Assembly: GCF_031846565.1 (NCBI RefSeq)
Contig: NZ_JAVRHL010000001.1
Location: 372,001 to 436,000 of the forward strand
Origin: Tropicimonas_B omnivorans
GTDB taxonomy: Bacteria; Pseudomonadota; Alphaproteobacteria; Rhodobacterales; Rhodobacteraceae
Direction: 5' to 3'
Length of the DNA stretch: 64,000 bases
Part shown: one piece after another, positions 26,776 to 34,896 of the stretch
How positions within the stretch are numbered: position 1 is the first letter of the stretch
Layout: each line of letters begins with the position of its first letter
The notes under the pieces: generated by a model
What the model saw: the letters and a program-made list of their open reading frames with translations, nothing else
Database searches by the model: none
What the model was told of the DNA's origin: nothing
Translations under genes and position numbers: made by a program

Positions 26776-27870
26776 ATGCCCCAAACGGCAATTCCCTTCC
26801 ACTTCCTGCGCGGCGGCTCGTCGCGCGGGCCCTACTTCAAGCGCTCGGACCTGCCCGAGGACCGCGAGACGCTGAGCGAGGTCCTCATGGCCGCGGTCGG
26901 CGCCGGGCATCCGCTGAACATCGACGGCATCGGCGGCGGCAATGCCGTGACCACCAAGGTCGCGATGCTCTCCCGCTCCGAGCGGGACGATTGCGACGTG
27001 GACTATTTCTTCGCCCAGGTCGCGGTGGAGAAGCGGGAAGTGGATTACCGCCCGACCTGCGGCAACATCCTCTCGGGCGTCGGCCCGGCCGCGATCGAGA
27101 TGGGGCTGGTCGAAGCCCGTGACGGCGAGACGACGGTCCGCATCCATGCGGTCAACACCGGCGCACGCATCGAGGCCAAGATCCAGACGCCGGGCGGCCA
27201 GGTCCAGTACGAGGGCGATACCGAGATCGCCGGCGTTCCGGGCGCCCACGCGCCCATCGCGCTCGACTTCCTCGACACGGTCGGCTCCGTCACCGGTGCG
27301 CTCCTGCCGACCGGCAACCTCCGGGACGAGATCGACAGCATCGAGGTGACCTGCATGGACGTCGCCATGCCGGTGATGATGGCCCGCGCTGACGCGTTCG
27401 GCCTGACCGGCCACGAAACGCAGGAAGAGCTCGACGCCAACACGGCCTTCTTCGAACGTGCGGAGGCGATCCGCCTCGAGGCCGGCAAGCGGATGGGCAT
27501 GGGGGATGTGACGAGCTCCGTCACGCCCAAGATCACGCTTCTCTCTCCGCCGTGCTGGGGCGGAACGGTCACTGCGCGCTATTTCATGCCGTGGTCCTGT
27601 CACCCCACGATGGCCGTGACCGGCGCGCAGTGCATCGCCTCCTGCGTGATGACACCCGGAACCGTCGCGGACGGGCTCGGAGAGGGGCTCGGCGGTACAT
27701 CCCCCGAACTCGTCAAGATCGAGCATCCGATGGGCACGATCGACGTCAACGTCTCCTTCGACAGCGGCGCGGACGGCTTCGAACTCAAATCGGCCGGACT
27801 CGTGCGCAGCGCACGGTTGCTGGCGCGGGGCGAGGTCATGGTCCCCGCTTCGATCTGGCGCGGCAGGTGA
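26776..27870 (+). CDS. prpF: PrpF-family isomerase/tautomerase (first copy)
   Basis: 364 residues. The N-terminal FHFLRGGSSRGPYFKRSDLP and CGNILSGVGPAAIEMGLV belong to the PrpF/4-oxalomesaconate tautomerase family (diaminopimelate-epimerase fold), where a conserved Lys and the Cys of the CGN motif do proton transfer. Family members isomerise aconitate or methylaconitate or convert keto to enol 4-oxalomesaconate. Placed 13 bases after tctA, so it likely acts early on the imported acid. A second, diverged family member is encoded at 33845-34885. Which reaction each performs is not decidable from sequence. Confidence 0.92.
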   Translation: MPQTAIPFHFLRGGSSRGPYFKRSDLPEDRETLSEVLMAAVGAGHPLNIDGIGGGNAVTTKVAMLSRSERDDCDVDYFFAQVAVEKREVDYRPTCGNILSGVGPAAIEMGLVEARDGETTVRIHAVNTGARIEAKIQTPGGQVQYEGDTEIAGVPGAHAPIALDFLDTVGSVTGALLPTGNLRDEIDSIEVTCMDVAMPVMMARADAFGLTGHETQEELDANTAFFERAEAIRLEAGKRMGMGDVTSSVTPKITLLSPPCWGGTVTARYFMPWSCHPTMAVTGAQCIASCVMTPGTVADGLGEGLGGTSPELVKIEHPMGTIDVNVSFDSGADGFELKSAGLVRSARLLARGEVMVPASIWRGR

Positions 27871-29540
27871 GCAAGGTCTACGAGATCCTGGCGGAAGTCT
27901 TCCGCCGAGAGGACACCCCGGTCTGCTTCTCCCTCCTGGGCGATGCCAACATGAACTGGGCCGGGGCGCTCGCCGCGCGCGGGACGCGCATGATCTACAC
28001 CCGGCACGAACATGCCGCCGTCGCCGCCGCCACGGCCCATGCGCGGCGGACCGGCCGCACCGGCGTCGCCACGGTGACCTGCGGGCCGGGCCTGTCGCAG
28101 ATCGTGACCGCCCTGCCCGCCGCCGTCCGCGCGTCCATCCCGCTGGTGATCTTCGCGGGCGAATCCCCGATCGGCGCGGCATGGTACAATCAGGAGCTGG
28201 ACCAGGGCCCGGTCGTGACCTCCACCGGCGCCGCCTATGTCCCGCTTCACAGCATCAGTCGAATGCCCGAGGCGATCCGGAATGCCTTCGTGCAGGCGCA
28301 CGAGGAACGGCGGCCCGTGGTCCTCGGCGTGCCCCTCGACCTTCAGTCGCGGGAGTGGCCCGGCGGCGATCTGCCCACGCCCTCCGCGGACATCATCGCC
28401 CGGCCGTCCCCGATGCCGCCCAATCCCGATGACGTGACCGCCGCCGCACGGCGCATCGCGAGCGCGAAACGCATCGTCGTCATGGGCGGTCTCGGCGCCG
28501 CCTCGTCCGGTGCGTCCGATGCCTGCCGGGCGCTGGCCTCCAAGCTCGGCGCGCTTTTGACGACGACGCTTCCGGCACGGGGGCTGTTCCAGGGCGATCC
28601 CTTCTGCGTCGGCATATCCGGCGGCTTTTCCAGCACCCTTGCGCGCGCGCTCTTCGCCGAGGCGGATCTCGTGATCTCCTTCGGCGCGCAGCTGACCTCG
28701 CACAATCTCGACAAGGGCAAGCTTTACCCGAACGCCGAGTTTCTGCGCGTCGACACGCGCCCGCAATCGGTCACGCAAGGTCTCGTCCTGCCCGGGACGC
28801 ACCTGCGCGGGGATGCCAGGCTGACCGCCGAAGCGCTCGTGGAGGCGGTGGAGGAGGCCGGGGGATGGCGAAGTGACCGCCTTGCGGCTGCGATCGGGAG
28901 CGCCGTTTGCGACACCGCGACCTTCCCGCAGGATTCGTATCTCGATCCCAGGGACGTGACCTCCGCGCTCGACGCCGCCCTGCCGCAGGACTGGCAGATG
29001 GTGAACTCGTCCGGCCACTGCTCCTTCTATACCGCCCACATGCACAGGCCGTTCGAAACGTTCCTGACGATCCGCGAATACGGGGCCATCGGGAACGGCC
29101 TGCCCTATGCCATGGGTGCGGCGGCGTCCGACCCGGAGCGCCCCGTCGTCCTCTTCGACGGCGACGGCTCGATCATGATGAACGTGCAGGAGCTGGAAAC
29201 CATCCGGCGCGAGGGCCTGAAGGTCCTCATCTGCTGCTACAACGATCGCGCCTACGGCTCGGAGATCCACAAGCTGCGGGACGAGGGGCTGCCGGATGAC
29301 GGGGCGGTGTTCGGCGAGACGGACCTCGCGGCCATCGCCCGCGGCTTCGGTCTCGGCGGGCACCGTGTGGACGATCTGTCGGAGCTGCCGGACCTGATCG
29401 AGACGTTCCGCGCGTCAGGTGGCGCCATGCTGCTCGATTTCCACGTCTCGGACCGCATCGCCTCCCCCGTCGTGCGCCGCGCGCATCCCGGGGGACATTG
29501 CGGCACCGAACATCCCGTCTCGCTGGAGGGACTGCTGTGA
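27867..29540 (+). CDS. Thiamine-diphosphate-dependent decarboxylase/synthase-like enzyme
   Basis: 557 residues. Three-domain ThDP fold: the N-terminal PYR domain has the activating Glu in YTRHEHAAVAAATAHARRTG and TVTCGPGLSQIV; the C-terminal PP domain has GDGSIMMNVQELETI with the downstream Asn of CYNDRAYG. It is related to acetolactate synthase and benzoylformate decarboxylase, which act on 2-oxo acids. The start is a GTG at 27867 that overlaps the prpF stop (GTGA). Context suggests it decarboxylates or ligates a 2-oxo acid from the pathway; the substrate is unknown. The reading frame upstream of 27867 is a shadow of prpF. Confidence 0.85.
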   Translation: MSKVYEILAEVFRREDTPVCFSLLGDANMNWAGALAARGTRMIYTRHEHAAVAAATAHARRTGRTGVATVTCGPGLSQIVTALPAAVRASIPLVIFAGESPIGAAWYNQELDQGPVVTSTGAAYVPLHSISRMPEAIRNAFVQAHEERRPVVLGVPLDLQSREWPGGDLPTPSADIIARPSPMPPNPDDVTAAARRIASAKRIVVMGGLGAASSGASDACRALASKLGALLTTTLPARGLFQGDPFCVGISGGFSSTLARALFAEADLVISFGAQLTSHNLDKGKLYPNAEFLRVDTRPQSVTQGLVLPGTHLRGDARLTAEALVEAVEEAGGWRSDRLAAAIGSAVCDTATFPQDSYLDPRDVTSALDAALPQDWQMVNSSGHCSFYTAHMHRPFETFLTIREYGAIGNGLPYAMGAAASDPERPVVLFDGDGSIMMNVQELETIRREGLKVLICCYNDRAYGSEIHKLRDEGLPDDGAVFGETDLAAIARGFGLGGHRVDDLSELPDLIETFRASGGAMLLDFHVSDRIASPVVRRAHPGGHCGTEHPVSLEGLL

Positions 29541-30514
29541 AGATCCATATCCTCGACGACTGGTACGGGGACCTCGCCGGTCTCCCGGCGATGGACATGC
29601 TGAAGGACCACGACGTCACGATCTGGTCCGACAAGCCCGAGAGCGAGGACATTCTTGCCGAGCGGCTTCGGGACGCTGAGGTGGTCGTGCTCTTCCGGGA
29701 CCGCACGCAAGTGACGGAGAGCCTTGCCGCGAAACTTCCGAACACGAAGCTGATCGCGATGCGCGGGAACTACCCGAACGTGGATGTGGACGGGCTGACG
29801 AAGCACGGCATCCTCTTCTGCTCTGACATGTCGTCGGGCGGCGCCAACGTCTCCACGGCCGAACTTGCATTCCTCCTCGGCCTCTCCACCCTGCGCTACC
29901 TGCCCGAGGCGATAGGATCCGCCCGCGCCGGCAAATGGCAGGGAGACGCCCCGCTCGGGCGCCGCGCCAGCGGCCGCATCTTCGGCCTCTACGGCTACGG
30001 CAAGATCGCCAAGGTCGTCGCCGGGTATGCCCGCGCCTTCGGGATGCAGGTGCTCGTCTGGGGAAGCGATGCGGGGCGGGAGCGCGCCCGCGCGGACGGG
30101 ATCGAGACGGCGGACAGCCGCGAAGCCTTCTTCGGCCGCTGCGACGTGGTGAGCCTGCACGTGCGCCTGACGAAGGAGACCCGCGGGACGATCACGCGCG
30201 CCGACCTGATGGCGATGCGCGAGGACGCGATCCTGGTGAATACATCTCGCGCGGCGCTGATCGAACCGGGCGCGCTTCTGGAGACGCTGAACGCAGGCCG
30301 GCCGGGCCGCGCCGCGCTCGACGTGTTCGATGCGGAACCCGTGACGAATGCGGCCGATCCTCTGCTCTCGCATCCCAGGGTCATCCCGACGCCGCATGTC
30401 GGCTTCATCACCGAGGAGGAGCTGGATGGCCAGTTCTCCACGATCTTCCGCACCGTTCTGGCTTATGGTGCAGGAGAGCCGGACAGCGCGATCAACCCCG
30501 AGGTCCTGTCCTGA
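29537..30514 (+). CDS. D-isomer-specific 2-hydroxyacid dehydrogenase
   Basis: 325 residues. Rossmann signature FGLYGYGKIAKVVAGYARAF; catalytic Arg in LVNTSRAALIE, Glu in LDVFDAEPV and His in IPTPHVGF are all in place. It interconverts a 2-oxo acid and a D-2-hydroxy acid with NAD(P)H; phosphoglycerate dehydrogenase-type ends are absent, so serine synthesis is unlikely. The GTG start at 29537 overlaps the stop of the ThDP gene (GTGA) behind a GGAGGG. Last gene of the plus-strand operon, convergent with lysR after 22 bases. Confidence 0.9.
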   Translation: MKIHILDDWYGDLAGLPAMDMLKDHDVTIWSDKPESEDILAERLRDAEVVVLFRDRTQVTESLAAKLPNTKLIAMRGNYPNVDVDGLTKHGILFCSDMSSGGANVSTAELAFLLGLSTLRYLPEAIGSARAGKWQGDAPLGRRASGRIFGLYGYGKIAKVVAGYARAFGMQVLVWGSDAGRERARADGIETADSREAFFGRCDVVSLHVRLTKETRGTITRADLMAMREDAILVNTSRAALIEPGALLETLNAGRPGRAALDVFDAEPVTNAADPLLSHPRVIPTPHVGFITEEELDGQFSTIFRTVLAYGAGEPDSAINPEVLS

Positions 30515-30536
30515 CCGAAGGGCGCCCTTGCCGCGC

Positions 30537-31439
30537 TCAGGGAGCCGTCATGGCAACGACATACTTCTCGACCTTGCCGAGAACGTATTCCGCGGCAGGC
30601 GACAACGTGCTGTCCCGGCGCGTGATCACGGCGAGATCCCGTGCGATCCGGGTGTCGTCGATCGGGACCGAGACGACGTCCTGCGGCGCCAATGCGATCG
30701 CGGACATCGGCAGGACCGAGATCGCCGTGCTCCGCGAGACGATGCGTGTCGCCAGCGCCGAGGACTGCACCTCGTAGGGCCACTGGATCCGGGACGACTT
30801 CTCCTCCAGCGCCTTGTCGATGATCTGACGGGAGCGCTTGTGCGGCGCGAGCCGGACCATCGGCCACTCCACCAGATCCTCGAGGGTCACGCTCTTTCGC
30901 TCCGCAAGCCGATTGTCATTTCGCATGAAAGCGCAATACGGCTCCTCGCCCAGCGGTCGCGTAATCAGGTCGGAGCTTGCCGCACTGATGAGGGAAATGG
31001 CGAAATCACAGCGTCCGGTCCTGACCTTTTCTCCTATTTCGCGAAACGGAATTTCAATGACGTCGATTTCAAGATATGGATTTTCTTCCGCGATTTCGGA
31101 AAGAACCTGCGGCAGCAAAGCGCTCGCAAGGGTCGGAAGACAGGCGAATGCCACCTTGCCCGTCGGCTCCGCCTGACGGACGCGAACACTGTCATAGACC
31201 GCCTGAAGCTGGCTCAGAAGCGCTCCAGCCTTGGGAAGGAGCGCCTCGCCGGCGGCCGTGAGGGAAATCGCGTGGCTGCTTCGAACCAGCAGCTGCACCC
31301 CGAGATCGGTCTCGATCTTTCGCAGCCGGTGACTGAGGGCGGCTTGCGAAAGGCCCAGAAACTTTGCAGCACGCTGGAAGGATCCGTGATCGGCGATGGC
31401 GAGGAACGCCTCGATCCCAAGGTAGTCAATCCTCACCAT
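30537..31439 (-). CDS. LysR family transcriptional regulator
   Basis: 300 residues with a standard LysR layout: HTH in residues ~5-65 (FLAIADHGSFQRAAKFLGLS, then QAALSHRLRKIE), then a periplasmic-binding-like effector domain. The start at ATG 31439 has a strong AAGGAGG. It is divergent from the TSUP permease gene across 73 bases that contain an A+T-rich dyad, so it most likely controls that permease and perhaps the galBCD genes behind it. Convergent with the hydroxyacid dehydrogenase gene. Confidence 0.92.
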   Translation of the reverse strand: MVRIDYLGIEAFLAIADHGSFQRAAKFLGLSQAALSHRLRKIETDLGVQLLVRSSHAISLTAAGEALLPKAGALLSQLQAVYDSVRVRQAEPTGKVAFACLPTLASALLPQVLSEIAEENPYLEIDVIEIPFREIGEKVRTGRCDFAISLISAASSDLITRPLGEEPYCAFMRNDNRLAERKSVTLEDLVEWPMVRLAPHKRSRQIIDKALEEKSSRIQWPYEVQSSALATRIVSRSTAISVLPMSAIALAPQDVVSVPIDDTRIARDLAVITRRDSTLSPAAEYVLGKVEKYVVAMTAP

Positions 31440-31468
31440 GCCTCCTTCCGGCCTCGGAACGCTTACGC

Positions 31469-31485
31469 ATCGAATTAATATCGAT
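31469..31485. promoter_or_regulatory. Possible LysR operator
   Basis: ATCGA-ATTAATA-TCGAT dyad in an unusually A+T-rich patch between the divergent lysR and TSUP genes, 27 bases before the TSUP ATG. Position fits a LysR binding site; not tested. Confidence 0.45.
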
Positions 31486-31512
31486 TGAATAATCACTTGG
31501 AGCAACACGGGA

Positions 31513-32280
31513 ATGAATTTTTTTTATGACGCGATCATGCCTGACGGAATGTCGTACCTCGTTCTTCTGCTTCTCCTTGCGGCAAGCTTCGTCTCCTCCT
31601 TCATCACGGTGGCGTTCGGAATAGGCGGCGGCGCGATGCTGCTGGCCATCATGGCGACGCTCGTGCCCCCGGCCGCCCTCATTCCGACGCACGGCATGAT
31701 CCAGATCGGCTCCAACCTGGGGCGCGCGCTTGTCGTGCTGAAGCACATCTTCTGGCCCGCCTTGCCCGCCTTCACCATCGGCTCCCTGATCGGCGCGGCC
31801 GTGGGCGGGTCTCTGGTGGTGAACATTCCGCCGGCCTGGATCCAGATCGCCGTCGGCTCCTTCATCATCTGGTCGATCTTCGGCCGCCCGCCCCGCGGTG
31901 TCCGGGACTGGCCGCTGGCCGTCGGCCTCTTCTCCAGTTTCCTGACGATGTTCTTCGGCGCGACGGGCCTTTTCGTCGCCACGTTTACCAAGTCCCACGA
32001 GCTGCCGCGGCATTCCCACGTTGCCACCCACGCCGCCCTGATGACGGTCCAGCACGGGGTGAAGACCATTGCCTTCGGGCTCCTCGGGTTTGCCTTCGGT
32101 GAATGGCTGCCCTTCATCATTGCGATGATGGTGCTTGGCTTTCTCGGCACGCTCGCGGGGAAGCTGCTGCTCAACAGGCTCGATGACAGGCGCTTTCGCT
32201 TCGCCCTCGACTTCGTCCTGGTCGTGCTGTCCGTCCGCCTCGTCCTCGGCGGAGCATGGGAGTTGTACCAGGGCCGGTGA
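31513..32280 (+). CDS. TSUP (TauE/SafE) family permease
   Basis: 255 residues with eight hydrophobic segments. Contains the glycine-rich signature FITVAFGIGGGAMLLAIMA and its repeat in the second half (FSSFLTMFFGATGLFVATF), as in TauE/SafE proteins that move sulfite, sulfoacetate and other organic anions across the inner membrane. Divergent from lysR and 145 bases upstream of galB, so it may be the exporter or importer for a compound of this pathway. Substrate unknown. Confidence 0.88.
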   Translation: MNFFYDAIMPDGMSYLVLLLLLAASFVSSFITVAFGIGGGAMLLAIMATLVPPAALIPTHGMIQIGSNLGRALVVLKHIFWPALPAFTIGSLIGAAVGGSLVVNIPPAWIQIAVGSFIIWSIFGRPPRGVRDWPLAVGLFSSFLTMFFGATGLFVATFTKSHELPRHSHVATHAALMTVQHGVKTIAFGLLGFAFGEWLPFIIAMMVLGFLGTLAGKLLLNRLDDRRFRFALDFVLVVLSVRLVLGGAWELYQGR

Positions 32281-32425
32281 GCGCGGGTGCCGTTGCGCTG
32301 ACTGAATACTCGGGCGCGCTTTTGGATTGGTCCTTCGGGCCCGCTTTGCCATAGGCTCGGGGCAGAACTGAAACACGACAGGTCACGCCCGGCTCCGGGA
32401 CGCGCGCCTTCGGGGGGAATACCGC

Positions 32426-33157
32426 ATGAACACCGGCACCGCGCTCGTCATCAGCGCTCATTCGGCCGATTTCGTCTGGCGCTGCGGCGGCGCCATCGCG
32501 CTGCATCAGCAAAAGGGGATCGACGTGACGGTCGTCTGTCTCTCCTACGGGGAGCGCGGCGAGAGCGCCAAGCTCTGGAAGCAGGAGGGCATGACCCTCG
32601 ACCGGGTGAAGACCGAGCGCCGCAAGGAAGCCGAAAGCGCCGCTGCGGCCCTCGGCGTGGCGGACATCCAGTTCCTCGATTGCGGAGACTACCCGCTCCA
32701 GCTGGACCGGGACGAGAAGTTCCGCCTCGTCGATGTGATCCGCAAGGTACAGCCGGGCTTCATCCTCACCCATTCGAAGTACGATCCCTACAACACCGAC
32801 CACATGTATGCGTCCGAGCTCACGCTCGAGGCGCGGATGATCGCCCAGGCGTGGGGCCACAATCCCGGTGAGAAGGTCCTCGGTGCGCCGCAGGTCTACC
32901 TCTTCGAGCCGCACCAGACCGAGCAGATGGCCTGGAAGCCGGACGTCTTTCTCGACATCACCCCGGTCTGGGACCGCAAGTGGGCCGCGATCCAGTGCAT
33001 GCAGGGGCAGGAGCATCTCTGGCATTACTACGAGAATGTCGGCGAGAACCGCGGCAACCACTTCCGCCGCAACTCGGGCGGTCAGTCGGGCGGTCGTGAC
33101 TGCAGGTATGCCGAGGGCTTCCAGTCTGTCTTCCCCCGCACCGTGGACGAACTCTGA
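32426..33157 (+). CDS. galB: 4-oxalomesaconate hydratase (GalB type, LmbE/PIG-L family)
   Basis: 243 residues. LmbE/PIG-L deacetylase fold, but the usual AHPDD motif reads SAHSADFVWRCGGAIAL, as in the Pseudomonas putida hydratase GalB. The second metal/active-site region is THSKYDPYNTDHMYAS. GalB adds water to 4-oxalomesaconate (4-carboxy-2-hydroxymuconate) to give 4-carboxy-4-hydroxy-2-oxoadipate, in the gallate and protocatechuate 4,5-cleavage routes. The following two genes encode the matching aldolase and tautomerase, which supports the call. Its stop overlaps the next start by one base (TGATG). Confidence 0.82.
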   Translation: MNTGTALVISAHSADFVWRCGGAIALHQQKGIDVTVVCLSYGERGESAKLWKQEGMTLDRVKTERRKEAESAAAALGVADIQFLDCGDYPLQLDRDEKFRLVDVIRKVQPGFILTHSKYDPYNTDHMYASELTLEARMIAQAWGHNPGEKVLGAPQVYLFEPHQTEQMAWKPDVFLDITPVWDRKWAAIQCMQGQEHLWHYYENVGENRGNHFRRNSGGQSGGRDCRYAEGFQSVFPRTVDEL

Positions 33158-33831
33158 TGGGCGGCGTCGTGGTTCGAGACGTCGAGCGCGCCGATCCCGA
33201 GACCGTCCGGGCGCTTGGCGCATGCGGCGTGGCGACGGTCCATGAGGCGCAGGGGCGCAAGGGACTGCTCGCCCCCTACATGTCGCCGATCTATGCGGGG
33301 GCGATGGTCGGCGCGTCCGCCGTCACCATCTCCGCCCCGCCGGGCGATAACTGGATGCTCCACGTCGCAATCGAGCAGGTTCGGGACGGGGACATCCTCG
33401 TCCTTTCCCCCACCTCCCCGTGCGATGACGGCTATTTCGGCGACCTTCTCGCGACATCCGCCATGGCGCGGGGTTGCCGCGGCCTCGTGATCGATGCGGG
33501 CGTCCGGGACGTGAAGGACCTGACCGAAATGGGCTTTCCCGTCTGGTCGAAATGCGTCCATGCGCAGGGCACGGTGAAGGAAACGGTCGGGTCGGTGAAT
33601 ATCCCCGTGGTCTGCGCCGGTGCCTTGATCCGCCCCGGTGACATCATCGTCGCGGATGATGACGGCGCCTGCGTCGTGGCGCGAGAGGAGGCGGAGGACG
33701 TTCTGCGAAAGGCACGCGAGCGTCTGGACCGGGAAGAGGAAAAGCGCGCGCGACTGGCCTCCGGCGAACTCGGCCTCGACATCTACGACATGCGCGCACG
33801 GCTCGCCGAGAAGGGCCTTGAGTACATCTGA
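33157..33831 (+). CDS. galC: 4-carboxy-4-hydroxy-2-oxoadipate aldolase (RraA-like class II aldolase)
   Basis: 224 residues. RraA-like fold with the catalytic Arg-Asp pair in RGLVIDAGVRDVKDL and the conserved PGDNWMLHVAIEQ and PGDIIVADDDG segments of HMG/CHA aldolases. The enzyme splits 4-carboxy-4-hydroxy-2-oxoadipate to pyruvate and oxaloacetate with a divalent metal and can decarboxylate oxaloacetate. The gene is fused by overlap with galB and followed 13 bases later by galD. Distinguished from RNase regulator RraA by this context and by length (RraA is ~160 residues). Confidence 0.88.
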   Translation: MGGVVVRDVERADPETVRALGACGVATVHEAQGRKGLLAPYMSPIYAGAMVGASAVTISAPPGDNWMLHVAIEQVRDGDILVLSPTSPCDDGYFGDLLATSAMARGCRGLVIDAGVRDVKDLTEMGFPVWSKCVHAQGTVKETVGSVNIPVVCAGALIRPGDIIVADDDGACVVAREEAEDVLRKARERLDREEEKRARLASGELGLDIYDMRARLAEKGLEYI

Positions 33832-33844
33832 GGGAGGATCGGCG

Positions 33845-34885
33845 ATGCGGGCAGTGCGTGCGATGTGGATGCGGGGCGGCACCTCGAAGGGCGGTTATTT
33901 CCTAGCAGGCGATCTGCCGGACGACCGCGATGACTTCCTCCTGCGCGCCATGGGCTCGCCCGACCCGCGGCAGATCGACGGGATGGGCGGGGCCGACCCC
34001 CTGACCTCCAAGGTCGCCGTGGTCCGCCGTTCGCAGCGGGCCGGGGTGGATGTGGATTACCTCTTCCTGCAGGTCTTCGTTGACCGCGCCACCGTTTCGG
34101 ATGCGCAGAATTGCGGCAACATCCTCGCCGGGGTCGGTCCCTTCGCCATCGAGCGGGGGCTGGTGCAGGCGTCGGGCGAGGAAACGGACGTCCGCATCTT
34201 CATGGAGAATACCGGCCAGATCGCGACGGCGCGGGTGCAGACACCGGGCGGCGCCCTGACCTACGAGGGCACCGCGCGGATCGACGGCGTCCCCGGCGCG
34301 TCCGCCCCCGTTCCGCTGACGTTCGAGGAGACCGCCGGATCGACCTGCGGCGCGCTCCTGCCGACCGGCAATGCCGTGGACGAGATCGACGGCATCGCCT
34401 GCACCCTGATCGACAACGGCATGCCCTGCGTCGTGATGAGCGCCGAGGCGATGGGGATCAGGGGAGACGAGGACCCCGCTGACCTTGAGGCCGATCTCGG
34501 CCTGCGGGAACAGCTGGAGGCGATCCGGCTGAAGGCGGGGGAGATGATGAACCTGGGCGACGTCACGGACAAATCAGTCCCCAAGATGACGATGGTGTCG
34601 CGCCCGATGGCCGGCGGCGCGCTGTCCACCAGAACCTTCATACCCCACCGCTGCCACAAGGCGATCGGCGTCCTCGGTGCAGCCACCGTCGGCACCGCCG
34701 CGCTGCTGCCGGGCAGTCCTGCCCATGCCGTCGCGACGCTGCCGGACGGAACGGAGAAAGCCCTGTCCATCGAGCATCCGACCGGGGAGATGACCGTTAT
34801 CGTGACGCTGGAAGACGGCGAAGTGAGCCGCACGGCGATCCTGCGCACGGCCCGGAAGCTGATGGACGGGACGGTGTTCGGCTGA
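33845..34885 (+). CDS. galD: 4-oxalomesaconate tautomerase (GalD type, PrpF family; second copy)
   Basis: 346 residues. N-terminal MWMRGGTSKGGYFLAGDLP and NCGNILAGVGPFAIERGLV identify the PrpF/GalD family. GalD converts the keto form of 4-oxalomesaconate to the enol form used by GalB. The ATG at 33845 follows GGGAGG; the frame runs upstream inside galC and is not coding. The MRGGTSKG spelling and its place directly after galB-galC favour the tautomerase role, while the copy at 26776-27870 has LRGGSSRG. Confidence 0.88.
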   Translation: MRAVRAMWMRGGTSKGGYFLAGDLPDDRDDFLLRAMGSPDPRQIDGMGGADPLTSKVAVVRRSQRAGVDVDYLFLQVFVDRATVSDAQNCGNILAGVGPFAIERGLVQASGEETDVRIFMENTGQIATARVQTPGGALTYEGTARIDGVPGASAPVPLTFEETAGSTCGALLPTGNAVDEIDGIACTLIDNGMPCVVMSAEAMGIRGDEDPADLEADLGLREQLEAIRLKAGEMMNLGDVTDKSVPKMTMVSRPMAGGALSTRTFIPHRCHKAIGVLGAATVGTAALLPGSPAHAVATLPDGTEKALSIEHPTGEMTVIVTLEDGEVSRTAILRTARKLMDGTVFG

Positions 34886-34896
34886 AGGGCGCGGCG

